DNA from: Bog-756 sp043784065
GTDB taxonomy: Bacteria; Actinomycetota; Acidimicrobiia; Acidimicrobiales; RAAP-2
DNA: 10,310 bases
Direction: 5' to 3'
Assembly: GCA_043784065.1 (NCBI GenBank)
Contig: JAYVYR010000038.1
Location: forward strand, 1 to 10,310
Positions 1-5,056 of the stretch are shown here, one piece after another (the stretch's first letter is position 1; every line of letters begins with the position of its first letter). The translations under genes were made by a program, and so were the position numbers. Below the pieces are notes generated by a model, which worked only from the letters and a program-made list of their open reading frames with translations, had not been told where the DNA came from and made no database searches.

Positions 1-1
1 C

Positions 2-79
2 ACCGACGCCGACACCGACGGCTCCGACGGCTCCGACGGCTCCGACGGCTCGGTCGACGGAGTCGAGGTGAATCCGTGA
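2..79 (+). CDS. 3' end of an upstream gene, probably sensor kinase KdpD (partial)
   Basis: The frame is open from the window edge to a TGA at 77-79 and encodes only a 25-residue C-terminal tail. The tail is acidic and low in complexity, with repeated Gly-Ser-Asp triplets followed by VDGVEVNP. No domain is visible. The stop overlaps the kdpE start in a 4-bp GTGA, the usual arrangement for co-translated genes. Because kdpE almost always follows kdpD, the histidine kinase KdpD is the best guess, but this rests on the neighbour alone. The repetitive tail is not a standard part of the kinase and may be a disordered extension. Confidence 0.6.
   Translation, partial: TDADTDGSDGSDGSDGSVDGVEVNP
20..52 (+). 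repeat. 9-bp tandem repeat (GGCTCCGAC), coding
   Basis: Three exact copies of GGCTCCGAC lie head to tail at 20-28, 29-37 and 38-46, with a partial fourth copy at 47-52. The period of nine keeps the frame and encodes Gly-Ser-Asp repeats in the tail of the upstream gene. This is probably a slippage-prone microsatellite in a disordered C-terminus. Confidence 0.8.
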
Positions 80-777
80 CCGGCCAGGCCGAGGAACACA
101 CCGGGGCCCGTATCCTGGTCATCGACGACGACCCGTCGTTGTTGCGGGCCCTCACCATCAGTCTGGGTGCCCGCGGCTACGAAGTAGCCGGTGCCCGCAC
201 CGGCGAAGATGGCCTCGACAAAGTGGCCCACTGGCATCCCGACCTCGTGCTGGTCGACCTCGGCCTGCCCGGAATTGACGGCATCGAGGTCATCCGAGGC
301 GTCCGAGGATGGAGCAAGGTCCCCATCCTGGTCCTGTCGGCCAGACACCAGTCGACGGGCAAGGTGGAAGCCCTGGACGTCGGTGCCGATGACTACGTGA
401 CCAAACCCTTCGGCATGGATGAGCTGCTGGCCCGGATCCGGGCCGCCCTCCGTCGGGCCCCCGGCACTGACCAGAACCCCCGGGTCGAGGCCGAGGGATT
501 CACCATCGACCTCGACGTCAAACGCGTCATGCGGGACGGGTCCGACGTCCACCTCACGCCCAAGGAGTGGGACATCGTCGAGGTCCTGGTCCGCAACCCG
601 GGTCGGTTGATTTCCCAACGCCAGCTCCTCCACGACGTATGGGGCCCCCAGTTCGAGACGGAGACGGAGTACTTGCGCGTTCTCATGGGACGCGTCCGTC
701 GCAAGCTTGAGGACGACCACTCCCGACCCCGCCACTTCATCACCGAGCCCGGCATGGGCTACCGCTTCGAGCCCTGA
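76..777 (+). CDS. kdpE: KdpE, OmpR-family response regulator of potassium transport
   Basis: This 233-residue regulator would be phosphorylated by KdpD and would control the kdpFABC potassium pump operon. The receiver domain (about residues 11-128) has the acidic pair D18/D19, phospho-acceptor D61 in the motif VDLGLPGIDG, S88 and K110. The stretch RGVRGWSKVPILVLSAR followed by KVEALD.GADDYVTKPFGMDELLAR is typical of KdpE rather than other OmpR-type regulators. The winged-helix DNA-binding domain (about 136-233) ends with the usual GMGYRFEP. The GTG start overlaps the preceding stop by 4 bp and has a GAGG-like ribosome site a few bases upstream, so translation is probably coupled to the upstream gene. 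No kdpFABC genes follow; they may lie upstream, outside the window. Confidence 0.93.
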   Translation: MTGQAEEHTGARILVIDDDPSLLRALTISLGARGYEVAGARTGEDGLDKVAHWHPDLVLVDLGLPGIDGIEVIRGVRGWSKVPILVLSARHQSTGKVEALDVGADDYVTKPFGMDELLARIRAALRRAPGTDQNPRVEAEGFTIDLDVKRVMRDGSDVHLTPKEWDIVEVLVRNPGRLISQRQLLHDVWGPQFETETEYLRVLMGRVRRKLEDDHSRPRHFITEPGMGYRFEP

Positions 778-801
778 CGCCGTGGCTGCGGGCATCGTCA
801 G
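774..801 (+). terminator. hairpin over the kdpE stop, possible terminator
   Basis: CTGACG at 774-779 and CGTCAG at 796-801 form a perfect 6-bp inverted repeat around a GC-rich 16-nt loop that can pair a little further. It begins on the kdpE stop codon. No T-run follows, so it is at most a weak or factor-assisted terminator. Confidence 0.35.
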
Positions 802-965
802 CGCCAGTTCCCGTCGCTTACCCTTCCAATCCCCGCCAATGAAGAGCGGCGACGTTTCCGATGCCTGCCGGCCCCACAGGCCGTACGGGGGCTAACCTTC
901 GCTCTGGGTACCTAGGCCTGTCGAGTATCGACGGCTCCGGGCGTCCGCTGGCTCTCGTCGGTCCA
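778..965. other. spacer between kdpE and the TlpA-SCO1 operon
   Basis: This 188-bp spacer should contain the promoter of the following operon. The only core element I see is a TAnnnT hexamer, TAACCT at 893-898, without a recognisable -35 box. It would leave a leader of roughly 60 bases. No coding region is convincing here, although the frame of the next gene stays open back to an ATG at 861. Confidence 0.3.
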
Positions 966-1619
966 ATGCCCATGTCGGAAACCTCCCCTGCCACGTCCCC
1001 TGCCACCGGTTCAGCCCGGTCGTCAGACCCCGCTTCGGCCGAAGCCCGTCCGGCCCGAGGCAACGACCTGATCTGGAAGTTCGTTGCCGTGGCGGCAGGT
1101 GTGCTCCTGGCCGGCTTCATCGCCTACGTGGCCACCCGGTCCCACCACGCCCGGACCGTCGCCTACCCGGTCACTCCTGTCTCGACCCTGACCGTCGCCA
1201 GCACCGCACCGGCATTCGCTCTCCCCCGACTTGGCGGCGGCCCACCGGTCGAACTGGCCTCTACGAGAGGCACCCCGACTGTCGTGAACTTCTTTGCCTC
1301 GTGGTGCCGCAACTGCCAGGCCGAACTGGGTGGCTTCGCCGCCTTGGACTCCCGGACGCAGGGCCGGGAGGCCGTGATCGGAGTCGACGCCAATGACGCC
1401 GACAGCGCGGCAGCTCAGGCCCTCCTAGCCAAGGTCCATGCCACCTATCCGGTGGGGGTCGACAGTCAGGCAACCACGGCTACCGCCTACCTTCTGCGTG
1501 CTCTGCCGGTGACATTCTTCCTGGACGCGCAGGGCCGGGTCGTCCACGTAGCCCTCGGCACCCAGTCTGCGACTCCACTCTCCCATTGGACCGCGGTCCT
1601 GACGGGCACCGCCGAATGA
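966..1619 (+). CDS. membrane-anchored TlpA/ResA-like thioredoxin
   Basis: This 217-residue protein has a low-complexity Ser/Thr/Pro/Ala N-terminus, one membrane helix at about 37-57 (WKFVAVAAGVLLAGFIAYV), and an extracytoplasmic thioredoxin fold. The active site is WCRNC with C114 and C117, preceded by VVNFFASW. The conserved cis-proline lies in ALPVTFFLD (P181), followed by a G-R-V strand. TlpA-type proteins reduce cysteines outside the membrane. In Bradyrhizobium, TlpA keeps ScoI and the CuA site of oxidase subunit II reduced. The gene overlaps a SCO1 gene by ATGA and faces the oxidase operon, so the same job is likely here. The start is uncertain: ATGs at 966 and 972 are close together with no clear ribosome site, and the frame extends to 861, but that longer N-terminus looks non-coding. 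Confidence 0.85.
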   Translation: MPMSETSPATSPATGSARSSDPASAEARPARGNDLIWKFVAVAAGVLLAGFIAYVATRSHHARTVAYPVTPVSTLTVASTAPAFALPRLGGGPPVELASTRGTPTVVNFFASWCRNCQAELGGFAALDSRTQGREAVIGVDANDADSAAAQALLAKVHATYPVGVDSQATTATAYLLRALPVTFFLDAQGRVVHVALGTQSATPLSHWTAVLTGTAE

Positions 1620-2530
1620 CCGACCCCGCAGGCGTGACCGACCCCACAGGTACAGCGCCCACCCGACAGGAGTCACTGACGGACGAGCAGCGGGCGGCTG
1701 CCTTCTCCGTTGGCGCTGCTCCAGCATCCTGCGGCGTCGACCGCAACGCTGCCCTGCGGGCCGGACGCACTCCCGTCCCACGCAAGGTGGTAGGCGGCAT
1801 CATCGCCGCCTTCGCGGTGATTGGGCTCGGCGGCGTCGTCCTCGAGCACTTCTTCGGCAATGTCGGAGTGGCCAGTTCGGTGACCACCACCACACTGTCG
1901 ACGACCGGCGCACCGCCAACCCCGCGTGTGCCGGTCGCCCCGCAACTGACCGCCCCGCTCGATGCATTCATCGGCCTCAAGTCGATCGGGATCGGCCAGG
2001 CTCCGAGCCTGGTCCTCCGGGATCAGTCCGGCAACTTGTGGAATCTTCAGGACCAGACCGGAAAGGTCGTGGTGATCACCTTCGCCAATATCGGCTGCAA
2101 CGACATCTGCCCGGTTCTCACAGAAGAGTTGCGTAAGGCCCACGCCCTGCTGGGAGCCAAGGCGGCCGACGTGGAGTTCGTCGTCGTCAACACCGACCCG
2201 GACAACACATCGGTGGTCTCCACGCCAGCCGCCCTTGCGGTCAACGGACTCGCAAGCGACCATTCGGTGCACTTTCTGACCGGCTCACTCCGCCAGCTCA
2301 ACGCCGTCTGGATCAGTTACGGCGTGACGGTCACCGTCGGGAAGACGCCCCTGCAGATGACCCACAACAACGTCGTCTACTTCGTCGATCCCCTAGGTCG
2401 ACTTCGCTCAGAGGCCATACCGTTCGCCAACGAGAACGGACGAGGCGTCTATGTTCTGCCCCCGGCTGACATTGCCCGGTTCGCCCAAGGGATCGCCGTG
2501 ACAGCCGCTAGCCTGAGTCCGAACCGATGA
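1616..2530 (+). CDS. SCO1/SenC-type copper chaperone for cytochrome c oxidase
   Basis: This 304-residue membrane-tethered protein has a long N-terminal cytoplasmic region, one membrane helix at about 58-80, a Thr/Pro-rich linker, and a SCO domain from about 125 to 290. The copper ligands are visible: the CxxxCP motif in GCNDICP (C161, C165) and the distal histidine in MTHNN (H250), followed by VYFVDPLGRL. The NTDPDNTS segment matches the conserved Asp-Pro loop of the family. SCO proteins pass copper to the CuA centre of oxidase subunit II. Start choice: the ATG at 1616 overlaps the previous stop in ATGA; an in-frame ATG at 1586 lies inside the preceding gene and is less likely. No separate ribosome site is seen, so translation probably depends on coupling. 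The N-terminal region of about 57 residues before the helix is unusually long. Confidence 0.9.
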   Translation: MTDPAGVTDPTGTAPTRQESLTDEQRAAAFSVGAAPASCGVDRNAALRAGRTPVPRKVVGGIIAAFAVIGLGGVVLEHFFGNVGVASSVTTTTLSTTGAPPTPRVPVAPQLTAPLDAFIGLKSIGIGQAPSLVLRDQSGNLWNLQDQTGKVVVITFANIGCNDICPVLTEELRKAHALLGAKAADVEFVVVNTDPDNTSVVSTPAALAVNGLASDHSVHFLTGSLRQLNAVWISYGVTVTVGKTPLQMTHNNVVYFVDPLGRLRSEAIPFANENGRGVYVLPPADIARFAQGIAVTAASLSPNR

Positions 2531-3171
2531 CCGAACCTTTCTCCGATCCGTCCGATCCGTCCGATCCGTCCGACGAGCAACCTGTCTGGTACAAGCGGAC
2601 CTGGGTGATGGTGACGGCCGCCATCGCCCTTGTGATCGGTGCCTCGATCCTGATCGACCTCCCCCGGCCGGTCAACAATGCAGAGGATGTGACCAGCCAG
2701 ACGGCATCGCTCAAGGAGATCAACACCGATTTGCGGGGCTGCGGTTACGCCATCAAGGAAACGTTCCTGATCCACCAGCATCAACTGGCCGGGACCCTCA
2801 CCCCTTCGGACCGCACATCGGCCACCAAGATGCTTCTCGACGACCAGACGGCCTGCTCATTCACCAACAGTCTGATCTTCGACCTCACCAACAACATTCA
2901 GGTTCAAGACACTGCGGCCGGCAAGTACATCGACCGGATGTTGAGCGTCTCCACCACCTGGGTGGCCTCGGACGCCCTCGCCGCCGTGGAGGACATCCAG
3001 GCGCTTTACCTCCATCCTGGCGATCAGGCCAAGATCAGAGACCTGGCCGCCCAGCAGAGGCAGCTGGCAAACGACCGGAACCTGGCCATCATCGACGTGC
3101 AGCGAGCGGATGCGATCCTGCACACCACGCTTCCGGCTCCCGACCTACCTGCCCTGCCCGGCGGGAACTGA
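2527..3171 (+). CDS. single-pass membrane protein of unknown function
   Basis: I do not recognise this 214-residue protein. It starts with a short Ser-Asp-Pro repeat (residues 6-16), has one membrane helix at about 26-45, and then about 165 residues that should face outside. That part is rich in predicted helix and contains two cysteines (C72 in RGCGY, C110 in TACSF), an HxH pair (H83, H85) and a Pro-rich C-terminus. The cysteines could form a disulfide, and the HxH might bind a metal; both are inference. The gene overlaps the SCO1 stop by ATGA and has no ribosome site of its own, so it is probably coupled to the TlpA/SCO1 genes and may act with them in copper delivery or oxidase assembly. 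It ends the plus-strand operon. Confidence 0.8.
   Translation: MTEPFSDPSDPSDPSDEQPVWYKRTWVMVTAAIALVIGASILIDLPRPVNNAEDVTSQTASLKEINTDLRGCGYAIKETFLIHQHQLAGTLTPSDRTSATKMLLDDQTACSFTNSLIFDLTNNIQVQDTAAGKYIDRMLSVSTTWVASDALAAVEDIQALYLHPGDQAKIRDLAAQQRQLANDRNLAIIDVQRADAILHTTLPAPDLPALPGGN
2542..2568 (+). repeat. 9-bp tandem repeat (TCCGATCCG), coding
   Basis: Three exact copies of TCCGATCCG occupy 2542-2550, 2551-2559 and 2560-2568, followed by a diverged partial copy. The period of nine encodes Ser-Asp-Pro repeats in the cytoplasmic N-terminus of the unknown membrane protein. It resembles, but is not identical to, the Gly-Ser-Asp repeat at the left edge of the window. Confidence 0.8.
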
Positions 3172-3205
3172 GCGCCTCCGACCAGCGGATCGAGCAACGC
3201 CTCCT

Positions 3206-3240
3206 CGAGTCCGACAGTTCGAGTCCGGCAGTTCGAGTGC
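3206..3240 (+). repeat. 14-bp tandem repeat in the convergent spacer
   Basis: CGAGTCCGACAGTT (3206-3219) is followed directly by CGAGTCCGGCAGTT (3220-3233), differing at one base, and then by a partial copy beginning CGAGT at 3234. It is non-coding and lies between the two convergent operons. Confidence 0.65.
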
Positions 3241-3250
3241 AACTGTCCGG
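3225..3250. terminator. hairpin after the plus-strand operon, possible terminator
   Basis: CCGGCAGTT (3225-3233) can pair with AACTG-T-CCGG (3241-3250) around a 7-nt loop, giving a 9-bp stem with a one-base bulge. It lies 54 bases past the stop of the unknown membrane protein, where a terminator is expected. No T-run follows, so rho-independent function is uncertain. Confidence 0.4.
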
Positions 3251-3288
3251 ATCGGTGCCCGGCTAGGAGAGTGCGAGAGCGACAATCC

Positions 3289-3316
3289 GAGTTGCCGGCA
3301 CGATCGGCTCGAACTC
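3289..3316. terminator. hairpin after the oxidase cluster, possible terminator
   Basis: GAGTT-GCCG (3289-3297) can pair with CGGC-tcg-AACTC (3305-3316) around a 7-nt loop with a three-base bulge. It sits just beyond the stop of the CtaG-like gene on the minus strand. There is no clear T-run. Together with the hairpin at 3225-3250 it may separate the two convergent transcripts. Confidence 0.35.
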
Positions 3317-3322
3317 CAGCCG

Positions 3323-4168
3323 TTAACTTGGCCCCGGCCCGGTCCCCTGGTCCGACACCTGTCCCTGGACCCGTGTGCGCTCCTGGCGCATGAGCCGGTA
3401 CATCTCGCCGTCTGGATCCTCTTCGGACTGAAGCCAGAAGATCAGATTCCAGAACACCACCGGCACGAAGGCGGCGCCCGACACCATCCATACGACCCCG
3501 GTAGTGAGCTGTTGGTCGGCCGAAACGCTGATGCCGGTGGCCATCGTGTGGTCGAAGCCGTGATACCAGGCGCCATGGGACAGACCCACGAGGTAGGCCA
3601 ACACCCAGATGACCCACATGACAACGGCTGCCACGGCCACCCGGTGAGGCCGCGTCAAGCGTGGCGAGAGGGGAGGCGACTCCACGAGCTCCAACCAGAG
3701 CGCTATCCCGGTCGGCACCAGAGTGGCGGCCTCGACCACGGCCAACCACGGGTGCCGGGCCAGTGCGTCCACCGTCAAGGGGATCCGCCACAGCACCACC
3801 GCGGCCAGAAACACGCCGGCGGCAACCACGGCGCGCCACGGGTCCGGATGCCGCTTCCTCCCGAGAGCCATGCGGTCGACTGAGCGCAGTCCATCCGGTG
3901 CGACCAGGTCACCGTCATCACTGATGGCGAGGGGCGTAGTTGCGGCCAGACCTAGGCGGTGCCAACAGGCACCGCAGGCGACCAACGCCGGAACGACGAT
4001 AGCCAGTAGGCAGAACTGCAGCGCCTCGACAAACTCAAACCGACGGGCGTAGGAGGCGAGGGGCGGAACCAGGCACAGGATGAGCAGGAGCACGGCTAGC
4101 ACGGCCAAGGTGCCGCGGACGGCCGCTACCGGTCCGCTGGACCGCACGTCGGCGGTCCGAGACGTCAC
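3323..4168 (-). CDS. CtaG-like membrane protein lacking the conserved histidines
   Basis: This 281-residue polytopic membrane protein has a C-terminal half recognisable as the caa3_CtaG assembly-factor type: DHTMA, then SADQQLTTGVVWMVSGAAF and a final helix ending in WNLIFWLQSEED. The helix at about residues 46-70 (FVEALQF...PALVACGACW) aligns with the HMxxHLL...GAPW helix of the intact CtaG at 8986-9906, but both histidines are replaced (E and F). WRIP at 127-130 replaces WHAP. The metal-binding role is therefore probably lost or changed. Start choice: the GTG at 4168 overlaps the stop of the 38-residue ORF in a 4-bp GTGA, the pattern used throughout this window; an in-frame ATG at 4198 (MGFLSTSF) is the alternative. 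It is the last gene of the oxidase cluster. Confidence 0.78.
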   Translation of the reverse strand: MTSRTADVRSSGPVAAVRGTLAVLAVLLLILCLVPPLASYARRFEFVEALQFCLLAIVVPALVACGACWHRLGLAATTPLAISDDGDLVAPDGLRSVDRMALGRKRHPDPWRAVVAAGVFLAAVVLWRIPLTVDALARHPWLAVVEAATLVPTGIALWLELVESPPLSPRLTRPHRVAVAAVVMWVIWVLAYLVGLSHGAWYHGFDHTMATGISVSADQQLTTGVVWMVSGAAFVPVVFWNLIFWLQSEEDPDGEMYRLMRQERTRVQGQVSDQGTGPGPS

Positions 4169-4281
4169 TGCTGCGAACGACGTTGAAAGAAACCCCATAA
4201 GAGGATGGCGAAGAGAGTACCTAGCGGGATCACCAGCGTGAGGACCTGCGGTCCGATCCAGGTGTCGGTTGAGAGATTCAT
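4165..4281 (-). CDS. 38-residue single-helix membrane protein
   Basis: An ATG at 4281 opens a 38-codon frame that ends in a TGA overlapping the GTG of the next gene by 4 bp. The peptide begins MNLSTDTWIGPQVL, has one strongly hydrophobic helix at about residues 12-32 (LVIPLGTLFAILLWGFF), and ends in QRRSQQ, which suggests an outside N-terminus and a cytoplasmic basic tail. Its size and shape resemble the tiny accessory subunits of terminal oxidases such as CcoQ or CydX, but I see no specific homology. It lies 88 bp after ctaE, where a small subunit IV could sit. The ribosome site is weak (AAGG about a dozen bases upstream). No separate gene of normal subunit IV length is present. Confidence 0.65.
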   Translation of the reverse strand: MNLSTDTWIGPQVLTLVIPLGTLFAILLWGFFQRRSQQ

Positions 4282-4369
4282 GGGTGGACCAGCCTTTGCA
4301 TTCGGTATCTCGCTCAATCGTACCCATCGACCCCGCAGGCGGACAACGGGTTACCACGGATGCATGGGA

Positions 4370-5056
4370 TCAAATCAGGTAGAACATGACCCAGAACAGG
4401 GTGCTGCCCACGGCAATGAAACCCCAGAAGTAGGTGCAGGCAGCCACATTTGCCCGGAAAATCTGACCTGACGGAGTCGTGGCCAGCTGGTCCGGACCAT
4501 CTGCGGTGGCTGCCGATCGCAAGGCCAAGGATCGGGCCAGTGTCGTCTCCATCCAGTAGGTCCCGGCCAGAAGCATGGTGATGTTGATCACGGCCCAACC
4601 GATGAAACAGGAGGCATAGCCGCTTGCCCCTGGGAAGAAGGGCAACTGGGTGAGCTGCCAGATCTGGAGGCCGGTGGCCACCAGACCGCCCAGCACGGCC
4701 GTCCAGCCTGCGACCTCCCAGTCGAGGACGTTGCCCTTGCGCAGCCGCGAATGCCCGAAGATCGCGATCAGCGTCGAAACGACGACGACGACGTAGATGG
4801 ACCAGCCGATGCCGGTCGGTGCCGTTTGGTTCTGCGGGCGCCACAGCTGACCGTTGTTGCTCGACCGGAGATAGAAGTAGGCGAAGGCTTCTGAGGCCAG
4901 CAGGAAGGTGAACATGCCGATGAACAGACGGCCACCCGTCCAGTAGGAACCGATGGCGGCTCGTAACTCGAACTCGCGCTCCTCCGGGGTATCGGAGTAG
5001 ACGGTCGTGCTTTCCGGGGCGGAGGTGATGTCGGTCACAGTCTCGTCTCCACTCAC
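4370..5056 (-). CDS. ctaE: cytochrome c oxidase subunit III
   Basis: This 228-residue protein is a short, actinobacterial-type subunit III with five predicted membrane helices (about 43-63, 84-101, 116-134, 149-168, 205-227). Family marks are the intramembrane SEAFAYFYLR with E56, the GHSRLRKGN loop, and the C-terminal TYFWGF...FWVMFYLI segment. Subunit III stabilises subunit I and supports proton uptake during turnover. The GTG start overlaps the ctaD stop in GTGA, so translation is probably coupled. The first 35 residues are hydrophilic and probably cytoplasmic. The helices and the order after subunit I make the assignment firm. Confidence 0.92.
   Translation of the reverse strand: MSGDETVTDITSAPESTTVYSDTPEEREFELRAAIGSYWTGGRLFIGMFTFLLASEAFAYFYLRSSNNGQLWRPQNQTAPTGIGWSIYVVVVVSTLIAIFGHSRLRKGNVLDWEVAGWTAVLGGLVATGLQIWQLTQLPFFPGASGYASCFIGWAVINITMLLAGTYWMETTLARSLALRSAATADGPDQLATTPSGQIFRANVAACTYFWGFIAVGSTLFWVMFYLI

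Noticed and set aside
861..965. Longer N-terminus for the TlpA-like protein from ATG 861
   Set aside because: The added 35 residues look like translated spacer (Gly/Arg/Ser/Pro), with no ribosome site, and would cover the likely promoter region.
4316..4373. 19-codon frame starting with TTG on the ctaE stop
   Set aside because: The TTGA overlap mimics the other junctions, but the peptide (LIPCIRGNPLSACGVDGYD) has no feature and the frame ends with no link to the next gene.
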